Part shown: positions 34,534 to 45,503 of the stretch, in pieces
How the letters are laid out: each line of letters starts with the position of its first letter
Position numbering within the stretch: position 1 is the stretch's first letter
From: Faucicola mancuniensis
GTDB lineage: Bacteria; Pseudomonadota; Gammaproteobacteria; Pseudomonadales; Moraxellaceae
Reading direction: 5' to 3'
DNA: 64,000 bases
Assembly: GCF_046523945.1 (NCBI RefSeq)
Contig: NZ_CP171363.1
Span: 2,666,001-2,730,000 of the forward strand
Notes under the pieces: model-generated
What the model was told of the DNA's origin: nothing
Seen by the model: only the letters and a program-made list of their open reading frames with translations
Databases searched by the model: none
Translations under genes and position numbers: made by a program

Positions 34534-34953
34534 TTAAAGCTGAATTTGTTCCCAGTCTATTTTATCATCAGTTACCCATTCAATTCTTGGAGAAGGAATT
34601 AATGGATTGTCTAGAAAGTCTTGAACAGCTAGCCAAGCTTGTTCATTGGAGACATAAGTTCCTTTTGGCATAATCATCTCATCAGAGTTTTCAAAGAAAT
34701 TGTTCAATAAATCTTTTTCTCCTAAAGAGTAACAATTCACATTGGGTGAACCGTAAATCAAATTAAACCCATACTCTATATCCTCAGAAACAGCTAAAGT
34801 GTATTTAATTCCTGAATCATCTATGAATACAAAGGATGCACCATTTTCCCAGTCAGAATGTCTATAATTTTTGAAATATTTCTCAAAAATATCTTTGTTT
34901 GGTTCATGAATATTGTAAGGTATATCAAGAAAAATAATATTGAATTTTGACAT
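34534..34953 (-). CDS. Imm1-like orphan immunity protein
   Basis: 139 residues, acidic, cytosolic. The C-terminal pattern (EQAWLAVQDFLDN, then PSPRIEWVTDD) and the central YTLAVSEDIEYGFNLIYGSP resemble the Imm1 family of immunity proteins, which often protect against deaminase or nuclease tips (family assignment by eye, moderate). The toxin that should precede it is absent; the upstream side is an IS982 remnant. An orphan immunity gene would still protect against neighbours carrying the matching toxin. Confidence 0.6.
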   Translation of the reverse strand: MSKFNIIFLDIPYNIHEPNKDIFEKYFKNYRHSDWENGASFVFIDDSGIKYTLAVSEDIEYGFNLIYGSPNVNCYSLGEKDLLNNFFENSDEMIMPKGTYVSNEQAWLAVQDFLDNPLIPSPRIEWVTDDKIDWEQIQL

Positions 34954-34992
34954 GATAAAATTCCTATAAGTTTTTAAGCATGATTTAAATAA

Positions 34993-35283
34993 CCTGAATT
35001 CGACATAAGAAAAAACTAAAAAAAGAAGCCCAATATGTTAAAGTAAATTCACCACAAACAACCCTAACAAGGACTTCTTACATGGACAACCTCGAAGCAC
35101 TATACTGCCACATAGACGACTATTGCAAAACATACACAAACGAACAACAGAAGAAAATGCTAACCCAAAAGAGCAAAAGCAGTAAAAAAACACGAAACAA
35201 ACCATGCCGTATTAGTTTATCAGAAATCATCACCATATTGGTAGTATTTCACCAAATAAAATACAGAGAATTTAAAGCCTTCG
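34993..35283 (+). mobile_element. IS982-family 5' fragment
   Basis: The frame at 35082 starts MDNLEALYCHIDDYCKTY and continues RISLSEIITILVVFHQIKYR and EFKAF, the N-terminal domain of IS982-type transposases (about 290 residues when complete). It is cut after about 68 residues by the next element, an IS256 terminus at 35284. Not functional. Confidence 0.8.
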
Positions 35284-35579
35284 GCAGTGTTCAAAAAACT
35301 GTGTCAATTCTGTAAACTAACAAAAAAACAGGAAAGACACCATGCAAAACTTTGACTTTAACGAAGCCTTAAAAGCAATCCAATCAGGCAAACCCATCAC
35401 AGGCAGTGATGGGGTACTTGCCCAGCTCATCAAACAACTCACTGAAGCTGCCTTATCAGCCGAAATCGACAGCTACTTAGAGCAGAATCCTAGTAAAAAC
35501 CGCCATAACGGTTATAGTAAAAAGACTATCAAATCCACAGTCGGTAGCTTTGAGCTAGAAACAGAGTTTTGAACGCCCT
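35284..35579 (+). mobile_element. IS256-family element, internally deleted (MITE-like, 296 bp)
   Basis: Keeps both ends: GGCAGTGTTCAAAAAACTGT at the left and the complement of AGGGCGTTCAAAACTC at the right. Between them are only the first 76 codons of the transposase (MQNFDFNEALKAIQSGKP..., start 35342), fused to the right terminus. It could be moved by an active IS256 relative but encodes nothing functional. Confidence 0.85.
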
Positions 35580-36101
35580 ATGCTTTTATCTGCAAACTCT
35601 TTTGAATGATTAATTATAAAGTGCCTAAAATCGCTAACATCAAGAGCATTATGACTTCTATAGCTGTCAGTATAAACAATGCTGTCAGGCTTGATTTTAC
35701 TTGTGATAATGGGCATTAACGTGGTTTGTTTAGTGTCTTTGACAACTACGGTATAAACTTTACCATTACGTTTTAAAAGACCAAAGACAGCAGTCTTTCC
35801 ACTTGCACCACGACCACGCTTACCTTTACGAATACCACCGAAATAGCTTTCATCAAGCTCTATTTTACCGTCAAAGGTTTAGTGAGCTTCAAGGCTAAGG
35901 TTGTATTCTATCACAAGTCTTATTTTATGGTAAAAATAAGGCTGCTGTATTATGTTGAATTTGCAATAAATCTGAGGCTGTTCTGGCAGTAACTTCGGCA
36001 ACAAAAAATTCAAGTGGTTTTTTCTGTGCTTTTTTACTTAATTTACAATGTGTTAGCTTCATATTTCTAGTATGACATGATAGCTAATCTAGTACAGCCC
36101 C
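35580..36101 (-). mobile_element. IS1595-family (IS1016-like) remnant
   Basis: Similar to the intact element at 57254-57990 but truncated at its 3' end by the IS256 remnant. The transposase frame is broken by a stop (TAA in place of an expected codon near 35880) and by an extra A near 35926. The right terminus CTAATCTAGTACAGCCCC is preserved at 36101. Confidence 0.85.
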
Positions 36102-36176
36102 ATATTGTAACATAATGATAATAAAATGTAATGATATAACATATCATTTATGTAAATACAACCCTGCTATTTTTAC

Positions 36177-38730
36177 TTAAAATTTGACATTAATACCTAA
36201 GCTAAAATTTCTGCCCATTTGTGGAATATAGGGCAAAAATGTTTCGTGAGCGTACACTTTTTCATCAAGCAGATTATTGGCTTTAAAGAAAATCGAATAA
36301 TCGGCATTGCCTAAAAAGTTTTTGTAGTCAATCCCCATGTTTAACAGGTTATTGCCTTTGGTAATCCCTTCAAATTTGGATACCCTTTCTTGGTCAAAAG
36401 TATGCACAAACTCAAGACTTCCCGACCATTTTTCATCAAAATCGGCTTGCACTTTTGCACCAAGTCGCATTGGTGGTAGGCGTGGCGTGTAGCGGTCTTC
36501 TTGTTTGCCGTAGGTTTTCACTTCTGGGTCAAACCAGCCCGCAGGTTTATAATCCACCACAATATCAGGCATATCATGCAATCGCCCTTTGACATAGTCG
36601 CCAAAAATAGAGGCATAATAAATCGGTGAAAATTGGTAGCCGATACTGACTTCCGCACCATAAAATTTGGCAGGGCTTTGGTCGTAACGGTTAATCCGTA
36701 GCTGGCGAACGTGCTGAATGCGTGCCGTGCCGAGATATTCGTTAATCGATTGTAGGTAAATATAGTTGTCAAAATCGTACAAATAGCCCGAAACTTTGTA
36801 GTCTAATTTATCACCTTGATAAGCCAATGTTAATTCATAATTGTTGGATTTTTCCTTTTGCAAATGCCGATTGCCAATTTCAAAAGAATTGGTCGCTAAG
36901 TGCATACCGTGTGTGTAAAGCTCTTGCGAATTGGGCAAACGTTCTTGATGAGACACATTTAACGATAAAGTATAGTCAGGCAAAAACTGATAATTCAATC
37001 CCAATGCGTAAGAATGGGCAGTTTTTTCATTCGGTTTCGTCGCATCTAGGGCGTAAGTAATGGCGTTTTCTAGTTTTTCACCTTTGAGCCAGCTACTTTG
37101 ACGCATTCTGTTTTCGATATAATCTTTGTCAAAATCCATTGCCACTTTTTGTTTTTCTAAACGTGTGCCAAGTTCCACCGATAGTTTGTCAAAATCATAT
37201 TTACCCATCGCAAAAATGCTTTGGTTGGTTAAATCATTTTTTGTCAAAACTTGTTGATTTCGCCATTGAGTAACAGGAGATTCAGCACTATTATCCTGCT
37301 GTAAATATTGCAATCCCCACAACATTTTTAAACGCTCTGTCGGCTCGTGGGTCAATTCCAAACGGGCAACTTTGCCTTTATTTTTAAAAGATGTGCTGAC
37401 AATATTGCCTTCTTTTTCATCATGTTGATAATCGACATAGCCGACATTACCACGCACTTTACTAATCCATGATGTTGGGTTTTGCCATTCGCCACGCAAA
37501 TCATAACGTTTGGTCACCAAGTCAATAAAAGGCGGTGCATGGTCGTGTTTATCTTGAATACCATGACTTTCACTATTACCGTGAGCGTGTTCACAATCTG
37601 GACGTGGGTTGATATAATTAACATCGGATTCATCAATCAGTTGCGGATATTTTTGCAAATACGGACGATAGCGAAAACTGTCAAAAATCGAAATAACCGA
37701 ACAACCTTCGTACAAATGATTATGAGCTGGCAATCCATATTTGTCCTTGCGTTCGCTTACCGCCACGCCAATGTAGCCTTTATCACCTACCCATGATAAA
37801 CCCACGCTACCTGCTTTGGATTTTGCCCAACTCTCTGGCAAATAGTCAAAATTATAAGTTTTTGTCCGCCAAATCTTTATCCAAACTAGCCTTTTGTTTG
37901 AGATAACCAGCTTCATCAGTGATAAAATATGTGCGTTCAGAAAAAGGCAATCTAACACCCTTTTGAATCGCTTGCCATTCTTTTTCCAATGCTTGCAAAA
38001 GCTCTGGGGCTTTGACATAATTGTCAAGTTCGTCCCCTGTGTCAAAATCCATATAACCGTAATTGGGTGTTTGATAATTATTGGCATCTTTATGCAGACC
38101 TTCTGCATGGAACACCATATGTTTGCCCAACTGTGCGGTTAATGAACCCGTTTCCAACTTTTCATCGTTGCCTGTGTTATAGCGGATACCCACTTCACTT
38201 TCAATCGGTTTTTTTGGTAATTGGCTAGGGATTTTATTATCAATGACGTTTACCGCCCCTGCCGAATTGCCCGATTTATACAGCAATGTACTCACGCCAC
38301 GTACCATTTCAATCTGTTTAGCAAGCGTGGTATCCACCATTACCGCATGGTCAGGCGACAAATGAGCCATGTCAATCACATCAGCATTATTTTGTAAAAT
38401 GGTAATGCGTTTGCCTTCCTGCCCACGAATAATCGGGCTTGACGCACCACCACCAAACTGATTGGAATGAATGCCCAACTCACCGTCCAACGCATCACCC
38501 AATGTGGTGGCACGGGTTTTTAGCGTATCTTTTTTGATAAGCAAATCACTGCCCTTTTGTTTGCTATCCAACAATGATGTGTTCATTTTGGTAGCAGAGC
38601 CCTGAATCACTATCGTATCAAGCACGGTCTCTGGTACTGGCGATAACACGCTGGCATCATCAGCAAAAACGGACATGGTATAACTAGAAAATACAGCTAA
38701 AACTGCCAAATGAAGTGAATTTTTTAGCAT
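36177..38730 (-). pseudogene. znuD: ZnuD-like zinc TonB-dependent outer-membrane receptor (frameshifted)
   Basis: About 850 codons. The start at 38730 (MLKNSLHLAVLAVFSSYTMS, cleavage near VFA) is chosen over an upstream TTG. A TonB-box region (DTIVIQGSA), plug domain (GIHSNQFGGGASSPIIRGQE, residues about 85-105) and 22-strand barrel follow, ending in Phe (GINVKF). His-rich external loops (PAHNHLYEG; HAHGNSESHG; KHDHAPPF) match zinc-scavenging ZnuD/TdfJ receptors. One extra A in an A5 run near 37865 splits the gene into 37852-38730 and 36177 to about 37860; with four As the frame is restored (ADKTYNFDYLP). This may be phase variation, decay or a read error. A Zur-type palindrome lies upstream (38757-38795), supporting zinc control. 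Confidence 0.9.
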
Positions 38731-38756
38731 AAAACAACCCAATTTTAACAAAAGAA

Positions 38757-38795
38757 ATATTATAACATAATACAAGTATTATGTTATAATATAAC
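38757..38795. promoter_or_regulatory. Zur-type operator and 36-bp palindrome upstream of znuD
   Basis: GTTATAATATAAC at 38783-38795 matches the core of gammaproteobacterial Zur boxes. It overlaps a perfect palindrome at 38757-38792: arms of 17 bp (ATATTATAACATAATAC) around AA. The left arm carries a second, near-complete half of the same box, so two Zur dimers could bind. The distance to the start codon is 27-65 bp. The same 13-mer (complement form) occurs before the type-B L36 gene at 63477. Confidence 0.8.
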
Positions 38796-38862
38796 GTTTA
38801 TTTTTTCAGATAATAAAACCAATCCATCATTTTAAAAAATCAAATAAAATGATGAAAAACTT

Positions 38863-38903
38863 CTCTGCACACGATAAAAATTACTTAAAACAAAGTTGAT
38901 TTT
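38863..38903. mobile_element. IS4-family terminal remnant
   Basis: CTCTGCACACGA followed by a degenerate copy of the element's 3' end (ACAAAGTTGATTTT), as found at the ends of the three IS4-family copies further right. It is cut off by the IS256 terminus at 38904. Confidence 0.75.
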
Positions 38904-39668
38904 GGTAGTGTTCAAAAAACTGTGTCAATTCTGTAAACTAACAAAAAAACAGGAAAGACACCATGCAAAACTTTGACTTTAACAAAGCCCTAAAAGCCAT
39001 CCAATCAGGCAAACCCATCACAGGCAGTGATGGGGTACTTGCCCCGCTCATCAAACAACTCACTGAAGCTGCCTTAATGGCATGAGCTATGGAGCAATCA
39101 CGACCACTTGATAGTGTTTATCCCTTTGTTTGGCTCGATGCTATTCACTACAAGGTCAAAGACGAAGGACGCTATGTCAATAAAGCGGTTTACACGCTTC
39201 TAGCACTTAATACCGAAGGTAAAAAAGAACTCATCGGTCTATACTGCTTTGAGAGTGAAGGAGCAAACTACTGGCTATCGGTACTCACTGATTTACACAA
39301 TCGTGGCGTACAAGATATTCTCATTGCTTGCGTTGATGGCTTAAAAGGCTTTCCTGAGGCGATACAGGCTGTCTTTCCTAATACAGAGGTGCAATTGTGT
39401 GTGATTCATCAAATTCGCAATAGTCTGCGTTATGTGGCAAGTCGTGACCAAAAAGCCTTTATGCGTGATTTAAAGCCTGTGTATAAGGCGGTAAACGAAA
39501 CAAGCTTGCTAAAATTACTGTATGTTGGTATGCTAAATGCGTCAGAGAAATGGACGATGCCAATTAATAATTGGGGTCAATCAATGATGCAGTTGTCTAT
39601 CCATTTCTCTGGTCGTTTAGATGCTGTGATGAAACTATAATTTAACGGATACAGGGTTTTGAATGCTC
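38904..39668 (+). mobile_element. IS256-family element with deleted, broken transposase
   Basis: Left end GGTAGTGTTCAAAAAACTGT at 38904; the right end is a degenerate terminus near 39668. The start MQNFDFNKALKAIQSGKP is followed by a deletion, then an open stretch 39089-39640 covering VWLDAIHYKVKDEGRYVN and IACVDGLKGFPEAIQAVFP (mutator-type DDE core), with another deletion before NETSLLKLLYVG. It inserted into the 3' end of the immunity gene at 39642-40507. Confidence 0.85.
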
Positions 39669-40507
39669 TCCATTAGCAATCAAGTCACTGCGTGTAGATA
39701 ATTCTCTTTCTTTTAAAAATTTATGAATTTCATCAGGTATTTCTTCATCTTCTAAAAATTCATAAAAGGTTAAGACAACTTCTTCAGGCATATACTGTTT
39801 CTCACGCAATAAACACATCGTCTTTAACCAATAAACAGCATCATCAGGACGACCTTTCATGTAAACGTGTTTAAGTTCTTTGCCCAATACTTGCATGCAG
39901 GTTTTATTTAACTTTTCTTTATCAAATTCACCATATGCAAAATGGCGTAAGATAGCATACATCAAAGTCACCAAACCTGTTTTTGATGTGAGTTTGACTG
40001 GTTTATTGCCTTTAAAATGCTCATAAACTGCTATGCCTTGTTGGTATTCTTTGGCAAATAAACAGCGTTGTAAATAGGTATAAAATAATTGGCGATCCAA
40101 TCCCTTACAGACTGAATAATCGATTGGATTTCGTTGTTCAAAAACCATAGATTGGTTTGAGCCAAACATTCTTTCCAAATGTCTATATTATCCTGACCTG
40201 TATATAACCATATTGCTCCTGCATAAGCTTCATATATCAAACAAACATGACTAGGTCGCCAACTAACTTCAATTTTTAGTTCAATTGCTTTTTCACACAG
40301 CCTAATAATTCTAGGTAAAAACTGCTCAAATAGAGACTTTTCACCAAGCATATAACTATAATAGCAATTGCGTAAACTTCCACTGGCAATACCACCATGC
40401 ATTACATTGATTGCTGACTCATCTCTGGAAGACTCGTGATAATAGAAAAATCCACCTTTCCCAGAATTTTTAACATCTTTTAAAAGGCTTTCTTTAATTG
40501 TTTCCAT
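39642..40507 (-). pseudogene. Immunity-type gene, frameshifted and 3'-truncated by IS256
   Basis: Starts at 40507 (METIKESLLKDVKNSGKGGF...), 8 bases after the stop of the toxin tip at 40516. The first frame covers about 105 residues; a shift near 40170 moves it to the frame FGSNQSMVFEQRNPIDYSVC... which runs to 39642. The last residues (GEHSKPCIR) are encoded by the IS256 terminus, so the natural end is lost. Helical, about 280 residues when repaired; the alpha-helical layout is reminiscent of Imm49-type immunity proteins (weak, by eye). Confidence 0.6.
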
Positions 40508-40515
40508 ATGTCACC

Positions 40516-41340
40516 TTATTTTACTTTTTGACCATTTTCATACTTTTGTATTACCATTTTTCCATCAAGCCCACCACTACCCACTGTTCGGGTTTCAAAA
40601 TTACCAGCATCAACATCTTCTATTAATTTTGTTTTTTGTTCAGCAGGTAAATTAGAATTTTGAATAACTCTTATGGCTTCTTGTTTTGCATTTTCCCAAG
40701 CTCCACTAGAATCACCAGATGCAGTTTTAGCGTTTATATCGAAGGTGGGAGAAATTTCTAACGTCCCATCATCACTACGGAATTTATTATCCCATAAAAC
40801 TACTGTTTCAGATTTAGGGTCAATTGAGATAACATCACTGCCATGTGTTCCAGGTTTATCGCCCCATTTAAGGACTACAAAACCCTCATTAGCAACTTTG
40901 TTAGCAAGATCAATTTCATGAACAAATCCATTTATCTGAGAATTTAAAATACTGTCAGAGCTGCCTGGTTTAGCATTGATTTGCGAAGGCTTAAAATCCC
41001 ATCCTACTATAGGATCTGGAAGTGTAGGATGTAATGTCCTACTATTGTACAGTCTACTACTTCGATCTGTGATTAGATACTCAGGCGTAACCCCTTCAGC
41101 TTTTATTGCTGATTTTGGCGGATGTAATGGGTCTTTAACGAATACATGATTATCATTCTGAGCTGGTCTATTGGTAGCACGATGGATATTAGGCTCATTC
41201 TCATTAAGAATTTTACCATCAGCATCAACTTCAAAATATTTAGCTTTACCGCCTGTTGCACTCCACTCGGGATTTTCGATGACATTAACAGTCCTACCAC
41301 GGTCTTCAAAGGTATTTTTCTTTAGACACGAAAAAGCAGT
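40516..41340 (-). pseudogene. Orphan CdiA-type toxin tip, PD-(D/E)XK-like nuclease
   Basis: A continuous open frame of about 274 codons with no start codon, ending in TAA at 40516-40518; an in-frame TAG lies at 41341. It reads NTFEDRGRTVNVIENPEWSA near the start, and HGSDVISIDPKSETVVLWDN followed by KFRSDDG centrally. The GSDVI...VVLWDNK pattern fits the catalytic Asp and (D/E)xK of restriction-endonuclease-like toxins (inference). It ends GGLDGKMVIQKYENGQKVK. The FHA scaffold is absent. The immunity gene follows 8 bases later, so this looks like an archived toxin/immunity module. Confidence 0.65.
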
Positions 41341-41405
41341 CTAAAAATACCTAACTAAATCCCTTAGCGTACTATCTTTTCCGTTCGATATGCTGAACTG
41401 TATAA

Positions 41406-41864
41406 CTAATAAAATTCACTCTTGGGTTTTCCTGACGTACCTGTGCCTTTATGCTTTATACGTTCCAACCATAAATCTTTTGGGATTCCTAATTTCTTAG
41501 ACTCATCCTCTGTTAAGTCGCTAATTCCTCTCATAATTAAATGAGACCATCTATCATCTTCTGGGATATAGGCAACATTCATATTAAAATTGCCATTATT
41601 TGTGAGAGTGGCTTGATAATGATTCCAATCACCTTTTGCTGAATCATAAGAATCTTCAATAATTTTTTTTAAAATATTACGAGTTTCCCTCAGATTAATA
41701 TTTTCAAATAATGAGCTATTTTCGTTATTTTTATCTTCAAAGTATAAACTACAGGTACTGAAATCGGAATATATAAATCCCTCAAAATAACAAGCTTTAG
41801 CTTCATGCGGAAAAATATCTTTTAATATATTTTTAACCTCTACAAAGTCATATAAGTTTTTCAT
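41406..41864 (-). CDS. YezG-like (DUF600) immunity protein
   Basis: About 152 residues from ATG 41864 (MKNLYDFVEVKNILKD); the longer open frame upstream overlaps the toxin gene and is unlikely to be used. GDWNHYQATLTNNGNFNMNV followed by EDDRWSHLIMRGI resembles YezG-family proteins, known as immunity partners of nuclease toxins. It begins 10 bases after the stop of the Endonuclease_NS-type tip, so the pairing is strong. Confidence 0.7.
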   Translation of the reverse strand: MKNLYDFVEVKNILKDIFPHEAKACYFEGFIYSDFSTCSLYFEDKNNENSSLFENINLRETRNILKKIIEDSYDSAKGDWNHYQATLTNNGNFNMNVAYIPEDDRWSHLIMRGISDLTEDESKKLGIPKDLWLERIKHKGTGTSGKPKSEFY

Positions 41865-41874
41865 AATTTCAACC

Positions 41875-44800
41875 TCACTTACCAGTGGCTGTGTTTGCCA
41901 ATTCAAATTCTCTTTCGACTTTTCCAATTCTCTCAGTAATAATAAACTTGTATGGTCTTTTACTATTTCCACTATAGACAGGTTCAATTTTAACTTTCAC
42001 ATTTCTTCCAGCTTCTAAGTTACTTCTCCAAGTATTCTCTAAATCATACCAACCTCCATTTTTGCGATTCAATACTCTATTCATTGGAACAACATTTATT
42101 TGTTCCCCCATTCCTCTAAACATAGACGCAATCAAATGTCCGCCGTCATCATCAGCAAGCCTATCAGTTCCTCCAGCTTTTTTTTGCTCGTACAGATTAC
42201 GGTGAGGATCAGCCCATTCTGTATCTAGTTTTAAATCTGCTTCAACTGAATGAACTCGTGAGTATGCATCAGTTTGATATTTGTAACCATCTGGTGTGTA
42301 GTAAGTTTGATTTGGTTGTGGTTTTTTGCCCTCGGGATTCCATGAATTCCCCTTTTCACCTGGCGTAAGCGTTTTTGAGCCATCTTCATTTAAAGTGATA
42401 TCAGGTTTCTTACTATCTATAATTTGAACTTTAGGATTTTTTACGCCTGTAATTTTTACTTCAACAAACTTTGGAGCATTCGGATTGGTAACAAGGTCTG
42501 GATTATCAATGATTGCTTTTCTTTCCATGAAGGTATTGCCTTTGGAATCAATCCCAGTTTTATAGTCTGCAAAAGTAACATTATGACCATCAATTTTTTT
42601 AGTTTCAGGGTTTTCTCCTACATCTAAGAAGCAATTTTTATTATGAACCCAGACCCCATCAAGACCGCCAATTCCTTTAACAAAGAAAGTATGGTCAGTA
42701 TTAACCTCCAAGTTATAACTGTTTAATGGCGTTTTAACAGTATACACTTCTGAAATAACTTGCCACTCACCATTTGAGCCAAGCACTTTATAACCTTTCT
42801 TCAAATCACCTGCATTAATCCAATAAGCATTTTTAATATCACCATGATATTCTTTGCCAATAGATGGTTTTGCAGGATTGATATCATTTCCATAACTTGA
42901 AAAGTACGGATGTAAGCTATCTGATACAATCTGCTGACTATGTCCATGACTATCAGTGATAGTAACGTAAGTCGTATCAGGGTCAATACTGTTCATGGTA
43001 TGAAGAACTTTTTGATATCCCATGAGTCCAGTTTTTTCATTTTTTGACCAAACCATATCACCAATTTGAATTTCATTAATCGACTTATAGCCGTTAATGG
43101 TACGGACTTCCATATCACCACGGAAGGAGCAGTTTGTTTCTCTTGTCAGATTATTATGATTAGTAGATACTTCCTGCTGTGAAACTCTATTATTTTCTTC
43201 AGCTTTTTCTTCTGAGCGACTATCTCAGCGACTTTTTTCAGTCCGCCTTAGCTTTATCCGTCGCTTCCTTAGTAATTTGATTGCCAACAATTTTACCAGT
43301 TGAACCTATTACCTTAGCCGCACCAGTAGCAGTTGTAATTACCTCTGCAGCTTGAATACCTAGTAACGCTTTTTGTCCCCCAGAAACATCTTGACCATAA
43401 ATTTTATTTAGATTACCTTGTGATAAAGATGCTAGACCTTGACCAAAAGCATTGCTTTTATCTTTTACTGTGTCAACTGTAGAATCTTTTGCATCATTGG
43501 CACATTTACTAATATTCCCTGCACATTCTTTCGCTGAATTCCACAAGCCTTTTGCAGTATCTGAAGCCACAGTTCCAGCATCCTTTGCAATCTGCGATGC
43601 AGAATGACTTTGCCAGTATTTTTTTACGTCACTTGCTGTATTATTAGCTACTTGATTTAGTCCTTGAATTATATTGGAATTTTGCTTAGAAATCAAATTT
43701 CTATTGTTAAAGGCTTGGTCAGTGTCTAGAGCGTATTCTTCTGGTCTTATAAAATCGCTATTTACTGCTGTGAAAAATTTTTGTTTCCCACCTAACTCAT
43801 TTGTGAAATAACCATTAGAACTTGCCAAAAAGTTGGCAGCTGCAGTGTCTGTACCTTTAGGAAGAGCTAACATCCATAGCAGATCAGTTTGCCGAGCTGC
43901 TTCTTGTGCCAAACGTTTTTCAGCTTCTACATCTGAAATACCCATTTTTAATGCGAAATCATGAGTATTCTTAGTTATCCATGCTCTTTCAGAAGGATGT
44001 AATTGTCTATTATTCGCATCCATGTTAACCGCAGTTGCTATACTATTAGTACCAAGACCAGCCGAATTACTGACCCCAGCAATAGTTGCACTCGACAATC
44101 CACTTGCTAGACCTTGAGCCACCGTTGGATTCATACCTTGCTCAATTAGTTTTTCTGTAAATTTACTTTCCAACTCATTAATTTTAGGAGCGGCAGCGTA
44201 CCACTCCGCCACTAAAGGCAAGACCTTGCAAAGAACCAGAACCCAAAGCCCCAGCAGCTGTATGAGCCATCACACGATAAGCACCGCCTTCTTTCCAATT
44301 ATTATAATCTTGCTCATGTGCTTGCTTGAACGCTTCAACTTTTTGTAGATCCTCTAAAATTAACTGTCGTTGTACAGGGTCAGTAGTAGAGTTAAGTTTA
44401 TCATTTAACTGCCCTTCAACCATTTGAGCATATTCATAGCGTTTGGTTTTTTCTTTAGCATAATCCCCAATTACTTTCGGAATTTCCTTACCATACTCTT
44501 GAGTAATCTGCACCTGAGCACCAATCTCAGCATTGACCTTGTCTTTATCAAAGTTATTCGCTAACGACTTATTCAAAGTTTCGACATTAGCGATCGTCAC
44601 CTCTGACTTACCAGCAACCCCAGTCACCGCACCATACGTCGTACTGGCTTGGCTGTCACCATCTTTACCATAACCTACACCACTGACTTTGGGTTTTTGA
44701 CCTGTTTCAGCCGACAAACCAGCATTAATCCCATCCGCCTTATACTGGCTATGGTTCTCAATATCACTAACTTCCAACCCACCCCTAAACTGGGTTTTAT

Positions 44801-45440
44801 TAGCCTCAGGCGTTGCCGTCGTAAAGTACGCCCCTTTAAACGTACTCTTACCCTCTACCACCACATCGGATGATTGATACTGTAAGCCTGTCTGCTCAGT
44901 CACCGCTGCATAATCGGCGTTTGCTCGAGTACGACCGCCATTGACAGATAAACTCCTCCCTGCTCCTTGTTTGACTAAATCAATATCTGCACTAAACCCA
45001 GCATTGGTCTGTTTACCATCATATGTAGCGGTATCCTGACGGCTGGTGGCTTTAATTGCCCCACCAATATGACCCGTCATACGGTTGCCTTTTTCCACTG
45101 CCCCATCTACGACATAGTCACCACCCACGTTTTGGTAAGTGGTACCTGCCACATTGATATGGCTGTTGGCGTTTCACCATTACCATAACCTTTTGCCATA
45201 TTGGCATTGGCACTAATCCCTGCACTGCCTTTGGTGTCAATATATACCCCAATGCCATAACTGCTTGATTTATTGGTACTACGGTCATACCCAGTGCCTG
45301 TGGCAGCTTGTTCTATTACATCGCCTTCTACGTTGTTGTAGCGGTCACCTTTAAGATTTAAGTCACTGCCTGTCAATACAACATCGCTGTCTTCGCTTTT
45401 GCCTTGGATATTCAATACAAGGTTATTGGCATTGATTTGT
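41875..45440 (-). pseudogene. Orphan FHA/CdiA 3' cassette with Hint domain and DNA/RNA non-specific endonuclease tip
   Basis: 5'-truncated FHA scaffold entering near 45440. A 10-base deletion near 45172 (GGTGAAACGCCAAC against GGCGAAACTACCACCAATGC in relatives) and small shifts near 44205 and 43235 break the frame. A Hint domain follows from NCSFRGDMEVRTINGYKSIN (about 43135) to GLDGVWVHN, with a fully open end frame from 43113. The tip has DDDGGHLIASMFRGMGEQIN, VVPMNRVLNRKNGGWY and VYSGNSKRPYKF, the signature of Endonuclease_NS_2 toxins, with the catalytic His in GGHLIA. A YezG-like immunity gene follows at 41864. It is a silent archive unless recombined into an expressed exoprotein. Confidence 0.85.
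44845..45176. repeat. FHA scaffold repeat, third member
   Basis: Highly similar in DNA to 33811-34140 and, inverted, to 30095-30426 (same codons for the SSDVVVEGK and NADYAAVTEQTGLQYQ segments). Similarity extends left into 44500 with more differences. It provides another site for exchange between tips. Confidence 0.7.
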
Positions 45441-45473
45441 GAAATTCAATACTCGATAAAATTCCTTAGCGTG

Positions 45474-45503
45474 CTATATGGTCCGAATTCTGTGCTGACC
45501 CCT
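45474..45503. repeat. 30-bp dispersed repeat, copy B
   Basis: Identical to 14940-14969. It lies just upstream of the broken edge of the FHA cassette, as copy A does. A related but shorter motif (CCTTAGCGTACTAT) is at about 41363, at the edge of the next cassette. Confidence 0.6.

Noticed and set aside
41864..41987. Longer start for the YezG-like immunity gene
   Set aside because: The extension would overlap over 100 bases of the toxin gene in another frame; ATG 41864 lies 10 bases after the toxin stop and fits the pattern of the other pairs.
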